From Roseibacillus sp. (GTDB lineage: Bacteria; Verrucomicrobiota; Verrucomicrobiia; Verrucomicrobiales; Akkermansiaceae), in assembly GCA_028821775.1 (NCBI GenBank), contig JAPKFB010000023.1, positions 1 to 64,000 on the forward strand: a stretch of DNA of 64,000 bases. The letters run 5' to 3'. Positions 48,752-57,700 of the stretch are shown here, piece by piece. Made by a program: the position numbers and the translations under genes. Position 1 is the first letter of the stretch. Every line of letters begins with the position of its first letter. The notes beneath the pieces were generated by a model, which did no database searches, had not been told where the DNA came from, and saw only the letters and a list, made by a program, of their open reading frames with translations.

Positions 48752-51700
48752 TTAGTCGACAAAGCTGAATTCACTGAAGTTGAAGAGGAGGCGACACATC
48801 GCGGGCAGGCCGTGTTTGTCGGCAAAGTCCTGAAGTAACGCGCGTTCCGCAGGCTTCACCTCCCGCGAGAGGGCAAGTTCAATCGCCCGCGCAATGGGAT
48901 CCGCCTCCTTCTCCACGTTGCTCGCAAAGTGCTCGGCCATGCGCACCATGAAGGCGTTGTTGAGCAGGGCCATCGCCTGCAAGGCCGTCGTGGTCTCGCC
49001 CCGTTTGTCCACCAACTGGGAGGGATCCGCGCAGTCGAGGGTCTCCATGAAGGGCTGGGGCTGCGAACGGATGACGAAGCGGTAGACCGAACGACGCTGC
49101 GTGGCAGGATCGTCGTGGTTCGCCTTGTGATACTGATAGTGCGGCGAGTGCTGCGGTTGCTCTATTACGAAGTCCTTGAAGGAGGGCCCGCTCATCTTGC
49201 GATCGAGCTTGCCCGAAACGAGCAGCACGGTATCGCGCAAGGCCTCCGCCTCCAGCCGCCGGCGGTTTTGGCGCCAGAGAAAGCGGTTCGAATCATCGAT
49301 CTTGGCAAAGGCGGGCTGGTGCGCACTGCTCTGTTTGTAGACTGCGCTGTTCAAGATCAGGCGATGAATCCTCTTCATCGATCCCCCGCCGTCGCGAAAC
49401 TCCACCGCAAGCCAGTCCAACAACTCAGGATGACTCGGCTGCTCGCCGACCGTCCCAAAATTGTTCGGCGTGTCCACCATCCCACGCCCGAAGTGATACT
49501 GCCAGATGCGGTTCACCATGCTCCGCCAGGTCAGGGTGTTCTCGGGATGGGTGATCCACTCTGCAAGGGCCACCCGGCGAGCCCCCTCCTCATGATCCTT
49601 GGGCAGAGCAAAGTCCGGCGAGAGGCCGGGAACCACATTGGGAACGGTGGCCGGCTGCACGAGGTCGCCCGGCTGAGAGACATCGCCACGATGCAGGATA
49701 AAGATTTCGCGCGGCTCTCCGCCGACCGCGCCACGCCCTTTGAAGTTGCCGCTCCCCTCATGCACCACTCCGGCATAAACCATCTGCGGCTTGCCAAGAG
49801 CCTTGAGCGCGTCGGCCAGGATCGCCAATTTCTCGTTCAAGGTCTTCCCCTTCTCCAGCAGAAGGGGGTCCGTGAGGCTCCTCATGAGTTTGTCGCGCGC
49901 GCTTCTCCGTTCCGCCAACTCGGCGCGCACCTCACGCGAGTCGGTCGCGACCAACCGCAACAAGTGCTCCACCAATCCCTCCCCAATGCGCTTCCGGCTG
50001 CCAAAGCCATCGACGAGATTCCTGCGATGCCAGCGTCCGCGGTTGATGGTGTCGAGAGAGGTCACCGCTGCATTTGCCGAGACGAGGTTTCCGCCACTGA
50101 AGACACGCAGTTCTCCGAGGGCCAGCAGGTAGCCGCCAGAGCCCGGAGGACGAGAAAGCTTGCTCGCCCGCAACCGCACAAAGCGCCCCTTCGCCTTCCC
50201 TTCAAGGATCACCGTCTGAGCGCCGGGGTTTTGGTAATCCGCCCCGATCTGATCCGCGAAAACGCGCGCACTCATCCCTTCCGGATCCGCCAGCACTTCC
50301 AGCGAAAAGCGAACCGGAAAGCCAAAGCCCGGCGTGTCCTTGAAGTCGGTCGGGCGCGCGGGATGGAGCTCGATCCGATCAATCTCGAACGCCTTCCCGA
50401 GATCAATCCGCACCCACTTTTCGCTCTCCGCCGTCTTCGCAAAGCTACTGTGATAACCGTTGGTGGGACTCTCCTCGCCCCCCACCATGGCCTCCAGCGG
50501 ATAGGCCCCGTAAATGCCATCAACCAAGCCGGCCTTCGCCCACCGCACCGGAGCCTCGATACTGTCGAGCGCGCTCACCGCCTTTGCCTTCGCCAGTGTT
50601 CCCTCACTAACGACCGCCATCTCACCCAGCGCGAAGATCCATTCCTTCGTCTTGGGCCTCCCTTTCTGTCGACGGCTCCACAGGCTGGTTGCGGTCATCC
50701 GCACAAACCGCCCCCGCGCGCCCTTGGCCTGGATGAGGACGGGAGTTCCTCCCGGGCGCGGATAGTCGGCGGCGGAATGGTCCTGGACCAATCTGGGATT
50801 CTTGAACGCCGCCTCGTCGGCGAGCTCGATCTTGAATCGATGCGGAAACCCGAAATCCGCAAATCCATATTCCTCCGCACCCGCGAGCACGATCTGATCA
50901 ATCTGCCTGCTCTCTCCAAGATCCACCTGCACCCACTTGATCGTCGACTGGCTGCTCGCCACCTGGCTGTGATAGCCGTAGCGATCGGAGCGATCCCCCT
51001 TCCCCTTTCCATTCGTTGCCCCGCTGACCTTTCCTTCCAAGTCCACAATCTCCTTGTCGAGCGCGACAACCTCCGGCGTTCGGAGGGCACCTAGCGCTTT
51101 CTTTTGGGCTGCCAATTCCTCCTGCAGGGATTTCTGTTCTCTCTTCAGGCCAACCCGCTTGGCAGCGGTCTCAGGTGAGAGATCGTAGGAACGATCGGCC
51201 CGATCGAGGGCGGAAAAGACCGCCTGCAAAGAGTAGTAGTCCTTCATCGTGATGGGATCCAGTTTGTGATCATGACACTGCGCACACTGCACCGTGAGGG
51301 AGCAAAACGAATTGAGCGTTTGGGTCACCATGTCATCGCGATCGAGATGACGTGCCACCTTGCCGTCGATCTTCTCCTCCGGAACCTCGGCGTGCCCGAT
51401 GAGATCCCAGGGACCGGCCGCGATGAATCCAGTGGCCACGATGCCGTCCACGGTATCCGGCCAGAGGACGTCGCCTGCGAGTTGTTCCTTCACAAATCGG
51501 GCATAGGGCTTGTCCTGATTGAAAGCGCGGATGACATAGTCGCGGTAGGGCCAGGCATTGGGGCGCGGCTGGTCCTTATCGTATCCGTGACTCTCTCCGT
51601 AGTGCACCACGTCGAGCCAATGCCGTGCCCAGCGTTCACCGTAGCCCGGCAGGAGCAGCAAGCGATCCACCAATTTCTCGTAGGCGCGGGGATCAGAATC

Positions 51701-52009
51701 CCGCCCGAAGGCCGCGACCTCCTGCGGACTCGGCGGCAATCCGATGAGGTCAAAATAGAGGCGACGAATCAGCGTGCGGCGATCGGCCTCCGCTGACATC
51801 GTGAGGCCCTGCTCCAATTGGCTCGCGATGATAAAGCGATCAATTTCGCTCTCCGCGCGGGCGCCCTCGAGGCCATTCACCTGCGGCACGGCCGGTCGTT
51901 TCAGCGGTTGCCAGGACCACCATCCAGCACCCTCCTTCTCTGCAGAGGCAAGGTCTCCCCAAAGGAGTCCCAAGACGAGAGAAGTAGAAATAAGTGTAAC
52001 TCTGTTCAT
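48752..52009 (-). CDS. DUF1549-DUF1553 protein with two discoidin-like domains
   Basis: About 1085 residues. Start at ATG 52007-52009 (MNRVTLISTSLVLGLLWGDL, a signal peptide); the tandem ATG at 52012 is equally possible and the long upstream frame is discarded. DUF1549 follows at once (RLYFDLIGLPPSPQEVAAFG, YGERWARHWLDVVHYGESHG, CAQCHDHKLDPITMKDYYSL). Unlike the copy at 16853-19825 there is no leading heme cytochrome domain. The centre holds two F5/8 type C-like carbohydrate-binding domains (YGYHSQVASSQSTIKWVQVD ... ARGRFVRMTA and NGYHSSFAKTAESEKWVRID ... AKGRFVRLRA). The C-terminus is DUF1553 (RSMVNRIWQYHFGRGMVDTP, LLNNAFMVRMAEHFASNVEK). Predicted to bind a glycan in the periplasm. Confidence 0.86.
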   Translation of the reverse strand: MNRVTLISTSLVLGLLWGDLASAEKEGAGWWSWQPLKRPAVPQVNGLEGARAESEIDRFIIASQLEQGLTMSAEADRRTLIRRLYFDLIGLPPSPQEVAAFGRDSDPRAYEKLVDRLLLLPGYGERWARHWLDVVHYGESHGYDKDQPRPNAWPYRDYVIRAFNQDKPYARFVKEQLAGDVLWPDTVDGIVATGFIAAGPWDLIGHAEVPEEKIDGKVARHLDRDDMVTQTLNSFCSLTVQCAQCHDHKLDPITMKDYYSLQAVFSALDRADRSYDLSPETAAKRVGLKREQKSLQEELAAQKKALGALRTPEVVALDKEIVDLEGKVSGATNGKGKGDRSDRYGYHSQVASSQSTIKWVQVDLGESRQIDQIVLAGAEEYGFADFGFPHRFKIELADEAAFKNPRLVQDHSAADYPRPGGTPVLIQAKGARGRFVRMTATSLWSRRQKGRPKTKEWIFALGEMAVVSEGTLAKAKAVSALDSIEAPVRWAKAGLVDGIYGAYPLEAMVGGEESPTNGYHSSFAKTAESEKWVRIDLGKAFEIDRIELHPARPTDFKDTPGFGFPVRFSLEVLADPEGMSARVFADQIGADYQNPGAQTVILEGKAKGRFVRLRASKLSRPPGSGGYLLALGELRVFSGGNLVSANAAVTSLDTINRGRWHRRNLVDGFGSRKRIGEGLVEHLLRLVATDSREVRAELAERRSARDKLMRSLTDPLLLEKGKTLNEKLAILADALKALGKPQMVYAGVVHEGSGNFKGRGAVGGEPREIFILHRGDVSQPGDLVQPATVPNVVPGLSPDFALPKDHEEGARRVALAEWITHPENTLTWRSMVNRIWQYHFGRGMVDTPNNFGTVGEQPSHPELLDWLAVEFRDGGGSMKRIHRLILNSAVYKQSSAHQPAFAKIDDSNRFLWRQNRRRLEAEALRDTVLLVSGKLDRKMSGPSFKDFVIEQPQHSPHYQYHKANHDDPATQRRSVYRFVIRSQPQPFMETLDCADPSQLVDKRGETTTALQAMALLNNAFMVRMAEHFASNVEKEADPIARAIELALSREVKPAERALLQDFADKHGLPAMCRLLFNFSEFSFVD

Positions 52010-52268
52010 CATGGTTGCCAACTTCGCGAAGTTCACCGCTCGGGTAGCAATCAAGAATACTCGTCGGGGACCGCCCCTCAATCGAGGAAATCTTTCCCGC
52101 GATGAGAGAAGCCCCCCGTGCTTCCGGAGATCACCATCAAAAGCCGCCACCGGAGCAACCCCGCTTTTCCCGTCCCATCGCAGAATCGAGAGGGCCTGCC
52201 GCCACCGCTCCAGCCTTGGAGACCTCGCCCTTTGAGATCTCATCTTGACCTCCGCACGCGCCGATCAG

Positions 52269-53633
52269 TTAGCCCTTCTTTCCAGCGCCCTTCCGGATGC
52301 AATAGACTCGCGAAGCGGTGCGCAGAATCAGCCGGTCTCCCACAATCGCAGGACAAGCCATCGCCATGTCATCCTCGCCCAGGGTGTTGGTGTGGAGGAC
52401 TTCGAATTTCTTGCCGGCCCTCACTACGTGGGTTTCACCATCTTCGTTCAGGCAGAAGACCTTGCCATTATAGGCCCAGGGAGAAACGGTGTAGCCCGCA
52501 CCAGGAGGGAGCCGCTTTTTCTCGTAGATGAACTCGCCCGTCTTTGGATCCAGAGCCATGATCCATCCCCGATCGAGAAGGGAGTAAAGCTGCTCATCAT
52601 AGACCAAGGTGGTGGGGTTGTAGGGTGACACTTTCCAATTGCACCACTGGATGAACTCGCCGGAAGTCCCCTTGAGCGGAGCGATGGATATGTCACCGCT
52701 CGCTCCCGGACGAATGGCATAGATCGGCTTCTTGCGATCTCCCACGTAACCCGAGCTGATGTAGAGAAGCCCTCCCGAAGCATAGGGCGTCGCGATGGTG
52801 ATGCTCGACATCCCCTTGAAGGACCAAAGCTCCTTGCCCGCCAAATCATAGGAACGCGTGCGCCCCGTGCCCGGGACAACGATCTCGGTCCGTTTCTCGT
52901 TCTCCCAGATAAAGGGATTGGACCAGTTGCTCTTCTCGTCGCGCTTGATCTTCCAAACCTCGTCTCCCGACTTCTTATCGAGGGCGAGAAGCCAGGAATC
53001 CGCTTCGTTGTCGTTGAGAATATAGAGTCGGTCCTTGTGCAACACTGGAGAGGCGGCAGTCCCCCAACTGTATCGCGTCTTGTGGGGCGTGAACTTCTTG
53101 GACCACTGCGGATTGCCATCGAGATCGAAGACAAAGAGGCCCAAGTTCCCAAAGTAGCAGTACACGCGCTCCCCATCGGTGACCGGAGTTTCTGAAGCGT
53201 AGCTGTTCTTGCGGTGAATCGCGGACTGCGGCTTCCCCTGGTGCACTTCCTTCTCCCAACGGATTTTTCCGCTCTTCAAATCCAGGCAGTAGACCTTCCA
53301 ATGATGAATCGTCTCGGGAAACTTGGGACGCTCGCCGCCGAAGTAGAGTCCCTTCTTGGCACTTTCAGTCTCCCCATCGTTGATGACCGTGGTGAGGAAG
53401 ATGCGATCGCCCCACACGATGGGACACGACCACCCACGCCCCGGAAGATCCTGCTTCCACTCCACGTTCTCGGTGGTCGACCACTTCTCCGGGAGGTTCC
53501 TGTTGGCGCTCACCCCCAGGGAATCCGCTCCTCTGAATTGCGGCCAGTGATCCTGTGCGCTCGCGGGGGGTGAGTTGGCGATGACCAGCAGGGCCAGAGC
53601 CCCTCCAATCCGATTGGCGAGAGATCGTTTCAT
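52269..53633 (-). CDS. Secreted PQQ-like beta-propeller protein
   Basis: A 454-residue protein with a signal peptide (MKRSLANRIGGALALLVIAN). The mature part begins HWPQFRGADSLGVSAN, a start typical of PVC outer-membrane PQQ-like propeller proteins. Repeated blades have the pattern GxxxWxxxxx: YCLDLKSGKIRWEKEVHQG, VFDLDGNPQWSKKF, LLALDKKSGDEVWKI, DLAGKELWSFKG and MALDPKTGEFIYEKK. No quinoprotein catalytic residues are evident, so a binding or scaffold role resembling BamB is plausible. It is the first gene of the operon with the DUF1549 and DUF1501 genes (260 bases before the next start), so it may assist the same pathway. Confidence 0.82.
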   Translation of the reverse strand: MKRSLANRIGGALALLVIANSPPASAQDHWPQFRGADSLGVSANRNLPEKWSTTENVEWKQDLPGRGWSCPIVWGDRIFLTTVINDGETESAKKGLYFGGERPKFPETIHHWKVYCLDLKSGKIRWEKEVHQGKPQSAIHRKNSYASETPVTDGERVYCYFGNLGLFVFDLDGNPQWSKKFTPHKTRYSWGTAASPVLHKDRLYILNDNEADSWLLALDKKSGDEVWKIKRDEKSNWSNPFIWENEKRTEIVVPGTGRTRSYDLAGKELWSFKGMSSITIATPYASGGLLYISSGYVGDRKKPIYAIRPGASGDISIAPLKGTSGEFIQWCNWKVSPYNPTTLVYDEQLYSLLDRGWIMALDPKTGEFIYEKKRLPPGAGYTVSPWAYNGKVFCLNEDGETHVVRAGKKFEVLHTNTLGEDDMAMACPAIVGDRLILRTASRVYCIRKGAGKKG

Positions 53634-54269
53634 ACATAGTCCATAGCGGGAGCAGCGCGCTAAGTCCGAACTCTTTTTTGCCGTGACAGAAATCAGACGG
53701 CCTACCGTTGTTCATTTAAACATCATTCCGTCGAGCCCCTCATGATTCCCTCTTCGACCCAGCGCCCTCCCGTCCGTTGCGCTCCCCTCGCAGGCGGGGT
53801 GAAGAACCTTCACCCGACAACCCCCCACGGGATCTCAAGCCGCCCTCTCAGCAGCAAGCCGTCCTCGCCGACACCAGTAGCCAAGGGGAACTGGGATCCC
53901 ACGCCGGAGCCCCAAAGGGCCTCGAGGATCGACGACGGTAGATGAACATGGCGGGCTGCCCGCCTCGTGCACAAGGCCAAGGAAGCCAAGACCAAGGGCT
54001 TCGCCCGCTCCCGGAGGGAGATCATGGTTTGGAACCCGGGCCTGGGGAGAGCGCGACCCGCCATTGGGAAGATTGCGCAGACGACAAATCTTCACCCTCC
54101 GCTCGGCGGGCGGCCTGCTCTACTGGGGACGATGTTTGGCGGGATGACTCGGCCACACAAAAGAGGTCTTCCCCTTGATCGGAAAAGGAGGACGGTCAAA
54201 AGCGAGAGCAATGGTCGCTCCCCGCAATTGCGCTGGCTTGAGCCCGGACCGGGCTGCGCTCCCCCCTCC
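53634..54269. other. Intergenic stretch without a recognisable gene
   Basis: Several short frames on both strands are open (for example 53742-53945 plus, 53967 onward plus, 53810-54064 minus), but they are low-complexity Pro/Arg/Gly-rich translations with no family features. The left part is the promoter region of the propeller operon. I see no RNA gene, insertion sequence or repeat. Confidence 0.4.
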
Positions 54270-54788
54270 TCATCCATAATTCATCTTGCCGGATTCAAGC
54301 ACGACCCCGTTCGCGCCGGTCACCTTGTAGTTCATCGCGATCCGCTTGCTGGCCTTGTAGATCGTGACCCCGGCGTGGTGCTGCCCCTGAATGGAAGCCT
54401 GCACCATGAATTCTCTTTTTCGGTTCAGAACACCCTTGGAACCAAAGTGAACGGTGGGATCAATCCGAATCACACTCTTCTTGCCGGTCTCCACCTTGAA
54501 AGTGCTCACGCCCCCGGCATTGAGCCCAGAAAGGGTCCACTCGGTCCCACGGTCGTCTTTCCGGAGGAGGCGATACCCGGTCACGGTGTATTCCCCTGGA
54601 AGAAGCGACCGCAAGCGGGCCCTCTTCTCCTTCAAGGGCCCGGCATTCTCACCGTCCATCGCTTCCCATGCCAGTCGCATGATCTTGCCCTCGGCATTCT
54701 CCACGAAAATCGATCCCTCCTTGAAGGACGGAGTCACGAATCCCTTCTTGAGGTCGTCGGGTCCCTTGCCCAATCCCTCCCCCACCAC
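54270..54788 (-). CDS. Unknown protein, possibly the continuation of a broken larger gene
   Basis: A 172-residue frame, nominally starting at GTG 54786-54788. The central part is beta-rich (LRSLLPGEYTVTGYRLLRKD, WTLSGLNAGGVSTFKVETGK, KSVIRIDPTVHFGSKGVLNR) and resembles a carboxypeptidase-regulatory or Ig-like sandwich. The same frame remains open upstream of the GTG for 25 codons (VREALIKFFEQDQIAPPSV), right back to the TGA that ends the small cytochrome c gene, and this upstream part looks coding. Either the real start is a non-standard codon farther up or the two were once one protein split by a nonsense mutation. No family recognised. Confidence 0.5.
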   Translation of the reverse strand: MVGEGLGKGPDDLKKGFVTPSFKEGSIFVENAEGKIMRLAWEAMDGENAGPLKEKRARLRSLLPGEYTVTGYRLLRKDDRGTEWTLSGLNAGGVSTFKVETGKKSVIRIDPTVHFGSKGVLNRKREFMVQASIQGQHHAGVTIYKASKRIAMNYKVTGANGVVLESGKMNYG

Positions 54789-54863
54789 CGAAGGAGGCGC
54801 GATCTGATCTTGCTCGAAGAACTTGATGAGAGCCTCACGGACTCTCAGGGACGTTTGCCCACT

Positions 54864-55070
54864 TCAAGCGGTTTCCCGGATCTGCCCAATCCACGCTCGA
54901 TCGGTCGCGAAGCGCCGATCCGGAGGCTGGTGACAGCCCATGCAGTTCTTCTGATACTTCGCGCCAGCCTCCGTGATGAGGGCCGCTCCCTCCCCCTGAG
55001 CAAGAGCCTGCGTGGAGAGCAACGCAACAGGCATCGCAGCCGTTAACATGCAAATAGATCCTCTTCTCAT
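54864..55070 (-). CDS. Small secreted monoheme cytochrome c
   Basis: A 68-residue protein from the ATG at 55068-55070. A signal peptide (MRRGSICMLTAAMPVALLST, cleaved near QALA) leads into a short mature part with one heme site, C43-M-G-C46-H47 (YQKNCMGCHQPPDRRFATDR). The mature chain of about 45 residues is too short for a full cytochrome c fold and lacks a visible Met ligand, so it may be a truncated domain. The stop TGA is in frame with the next open frame. It could be an electron-transfer fragment or the N-terminus of a formerly longer protein. Confidence 0.5.
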   Translation of the reverse strand: MRRGSICMLTAAMPVALLSTQALAQGEGAALITEAGAKYQKNCMGCHQPPDRRFATDRAWIGQIRETA

Positions 55071-55264
55071 CACGCACCACTCTGCAACACCCTCGATCGC
55101 ATGACAACTACCCTCTGCCCAGCCGGGATAAACTTGCCCCCGGAGCCGATGCCAATCGACCCGCCATTCGGGATCGATCAAGCATCCAATTCGGCGTGGT
55201 AGCCGCCACTGCGTTGGCAACTCCAATCGATGACCGCTTGCCACTTGGCCTGGGCGGTCGAGAG

Positions 55265-55468
55265 CTACTTTCGCTTCGGAAGAATTCCGACCCGTCCGAG
55301 ATCAAGGCGATCCGCATCCCAGCAAGCACCCACGGTCGCGTCGTCCGTCCCCCAGCCCCGGTCGTGGTGCTCGCAAGCAGTGCTCAGGAGCGCAAATTGA
55401 TCAGCGGTGATCTTCAGGATTCCGCTCCCAGCAGGAGAGTCCATGCATGCCCTCAATAGACATCGCAA
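55265..55468 (-). pseudogene. Fragment of a conserved HD-domain-like protein
   Basis: The segment FALLSTACEHHDRGWGTDDA then TVGACWDADRLDLGRVGI matches the C-terminal half of a small HD-domain-type family, in which EHHxDG ... DPTVGxCWDADRLDLxRVGIRP is highly conserved. The N-terminal HD part and the end are missing, and a further frame on the same strand near 55460-55570 may be its remains. The rest of 55071-55614 holds nothing recognisable except the promoter region of comM. Confidence 0.5.
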
Positions 55469-55614
55469 AACGCACCTCCGCAGCGTCTTTCACGGCGGCA
55501 ATCAGCACTGCGCTCACGGGCCACAGCTTGACGTAGACTCTCCAAAAGGCGAGGAATTGAGCACTCTTCACTTTTCACGTGACAGAGGATCCCTCGCCGC
55601 TCAATACTGTTCAT

Positions 55615-57153
55615 ATGATCACCAAAATCTACAGCGCAGCCCTACAGGGCGTGGATGCCGTTGAAGTTGAAGTAGAAGTGAATGCGCGGAAGTGCGAGAC
55701 TCCTCGCACCGTGATCGTGGGATTGCCCGATGCCGCCGTGCGGGAGTCCGGAGAGCGCGTGCATTCGGCGGTCAGTGCCTCTGCCCTCAAGAAGGAGATT
55801 GGCGTCCATACCATCAACCTCGCGCCTGCGGATTTGCGAAAGGAGGGCCCCTCCTTTGATCTTCCCATTGCTCTCGCGATGGCGGCCTGCGCCGAACAGC
55901 GACCCATCTCGGAATTGGAGGACCACTGTGTCGTCGGCGAACTCGCTCTGGACGGAAAAGTGCGCCCTGTCAAAGGCGCGCTCTCCATCGCCTTGGAAGC
56001 AAAACGCCGTGGACGAAAGCGACTCCTCCTCCCAGCGGCCAACGCACCCGAGGCCGCCATCATTGACGGCATCGAGGTCTACGCCATTGAGAGTCTCTAC
56101 GACGCCTGGCACTTCCTCGCCGGAAACCAACCGCTTCCCGCCTTCAAACTGGACCGTCTCGCCTACTTCAACGCACACCGGCACTATGCTGTCGACTTCG
56201 AGGACGTCAAAGGGCAGCAGCACGTCAAGCGCGCCCTCGAAGTCGCAGTTGCCGGCGGCCACAACATCCTGATGGTAGGGCCTCCTGGGACGGGCAAGTC
56301 CATGCTCGCCAAACGACTGCCCACCATCATGCCCGACATGGGAGAAGAAGAAGCGATCGAAGCGACCAAGATTCACTCCATTGCCGGACACCTCAATCCC
56401 AAGCAAGGAATTCTCACCACTCGCCCCTTCCGCTCCCCGCACCACACCATCTCCAATGCCGGCCTCTTGGGAGGCGGCAGCAATCCGGGACCCGGCGAGG
56501 TCTCCCTCGCTCATCACGGCGTCCTCTTTCTCGATGAACTTCCCGAGTTCAGCCGCTCCACTCTCGAAGTGATGCGCCAACCGATCGAAGATCGACAAGT
56601 CACAATCTCCCGCGCGGCTGGCTCGCTCACCTTCCCGGCAAACTTCATGTTGGTTTCCGCCATGAATCCGTGCCCGTGCGGCTACTATGGAGATCCCAAA
56701 CGCGACTGTCGCTGCGCACCGCGCCAGATCGAACACTATCGCCAGCGAATTTCCGGACCCCTCCTCGATCGCATCGACCTCCATGTCGAAGTTCCCCTCG
56801 TCGACTACAAGGAACTTTCCTCCGCCACCTCCGGTGAACAATCAGAGGTCATCCGTCAACGCGTCCTGTCCACCCGCGCCCGCCAACAGGACCGCTTCAG
56901 CGCCAAGCATGGGATTACCACCAACTCATCGATGTCAGCCAAGGAAGTGCGCCTGCACTGCGGACTCGCCGGCGAGTCATCCTCCCTTCTCGAACAGGCC
57001 ATGACCCACCTCAACTTCTCCGCCCGCGCCTACGATCGCATCCTCAAGGTTGCCCGCACTCTCGCCGACCTCGACAACGCCGACCGCATCGGCCCCACCC
57101 AGGTCCTGGAAGCCATCCAGTACCGCTCCCTAGACCGGAACCTGCAGTTGTGA
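55615..57153 (+). CDS. comM: YifB/ComM family Mg-chelatase-like AAA ATPase
   Basis: A 512-residue protein with the three ComM parts: an N-terminal Lon-like substrate domain (VNARKCETPRTVIVGLPDAA, SFDLPIALAMAACAEQ), a Mg-chelatase AAA+ core and a C-terminal ATPase lid. Walker A is GPPGTGKSMLAKRLP, Walker B VLFLDELPEFSR, with sensor and cluster motifs (AMNPCPCGYYGDPKRDCRC). ComM is a branch-migration helicase that aids integration of foreign DNA during natural transformation. The start is taken at ATG 55615 (MITKIYSAALQG); the in-frame ATG at 55579 is less likely. It is a single gene; downstream lies the HRDC remnant on the other strand. Confidence 0.93.
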   Translation: MITKIYSAALQGVDAVEVEVEVNARKCETPRTVIVGLPDAAVRESGERVHSAVSASALKKEIGVHTINLAPADLRKEGPSFDLPIALAMAACAEQRPISELEDHCVVGELALDGKVRPVKGALSIALEAKRRGRKRLLLPAANAPEAAIIDGIEVYAIESLYDAWHFLAGNQPLPAFKLDRLAYFNAHRHYAVDFEDVKGQQHVKRALEVAVAGGHNILMVGPPGTGKSMLAKRLPTIMPDMGEEEAIEATKIHSIAGHLNPKQGILTTRPFRSPHHTISNAGLLGGGSNPGPGEVSLAHHGVLFLDELPEFSRSTLEVMRQPIEDRQVTISRAAGSLTFPANFMLVSAMNPCPCGYYGDPKRDCRCAPRQIEHYRQRISGPLLDRIDLHVEVPLVDYKELSSATSGEQSEVIRQRVLSTRARQQDRFSAKHGITTNSSMSAKEVRLHCGLAGESSSLLEQAMTHLNFSARAYDRILKVARTLADLDNADRIGPTQVLEAIQYRSLDRNLQL

Positions 57154-57286
57154 GATCCGGAGAACCGCGCCTCTGCTACGTGAAGAGCTTCTCGGGCCGC
57201 TTCGATCTCACCCCGTACAAGGCCAGCGCCCGGAGACAGGGTATCTCCGCTCTTCGCTCCGGTCTGGGATTTCGTCTCCAGCTGAC

Positions 57287-57585
57287 TCAAGGGTCGAGAG
57301 GGCCATTCCCGGCCTCGGTTTTGCGCCAGTCGCGCAAGCGGCTGAAGATCTCGCATTCCTCCAGCGTCAGCACCTACTTGTAATCCACCTTCGGCGCGCG
57401 CCTTCCGCTGCCGGGCACGGGTACGGCCCAGATACACCACGCAAAAAGTCCAGAACGAGTTCTCCCCGTCCGGCGCGAATTCCTTCTTCACCGCCAGGAT
57501 CCGATGTCCCCGGAAAAAAACCGTTCATCTCGGCTACCGCCTCGCTGACATTCTTGATCGGAATGATGAACATTTTCAGCTGCAT
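57287..57585 (-). pseudogene. Broken HRDC-type diversity-generating retroelement accessory gene
   Basis: Starting at ATG 57583-57585 the sequence reads MQLKMFIIPIKNVSEAVAEM, then after a one-base expansion of a T7 run (57514-57520) continues in another frame as AVKKEFAPDGENSFWTFCVV. It shifts again to PKVDYK*VLTLEECEIFSRL, where TAG replaces the expected Glu codon, and ends RDWRKTEAGNGPLDP at a TGA. These pieces match the N-terminal part of the HRDC-domain proteins I know as neighbours of DGR reverse transcriptases. Two frameshifts, one nonsense codon and loss of the HRDC half make it non-functional. It lies 115 bases downstream of the FGE-fold target gene on the same strand. Confidence 0.65.
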
Positions 57586-57700
57586 CTTGGATTTTGACCG
57601 ATGGCGGTTTAAAAAAAAACGCCGATGCACGGGCTCGCTTTATCCCAGAGCTTCGGCCTGCCGTTTGGTTTCATGTTGCCGCTCCGACTGCTCCGTCCGC

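Noticed and set aside
48929-51094. 721-residue plus-strand open frame
   Set aside because: Antisense to the DUF1549/DUF1553 gene, which has recognisable motifs along its whole length; high G+C keeps the reverse frame open.
53742-53945. 67-residue plus-strand frame
   Set aside because: Low-complexity Pro/Ser translation with no start context or domain.
57603-57625. Hairpin GGCG...CGCC around an A9 run as terminator of the FGE-fold gene
   Set aside because: Stem is only four clean pairs with a bulge, and the T run falls inside the loop rather than after the stem.
57154-57700. Template repeat or reverse transcriptase of a DGR
   Set aside because: Searched by eye for a T-rich (plus strand) copy of the variable region and for RT motifs such as YADD; neither was found between comM and the target gene.
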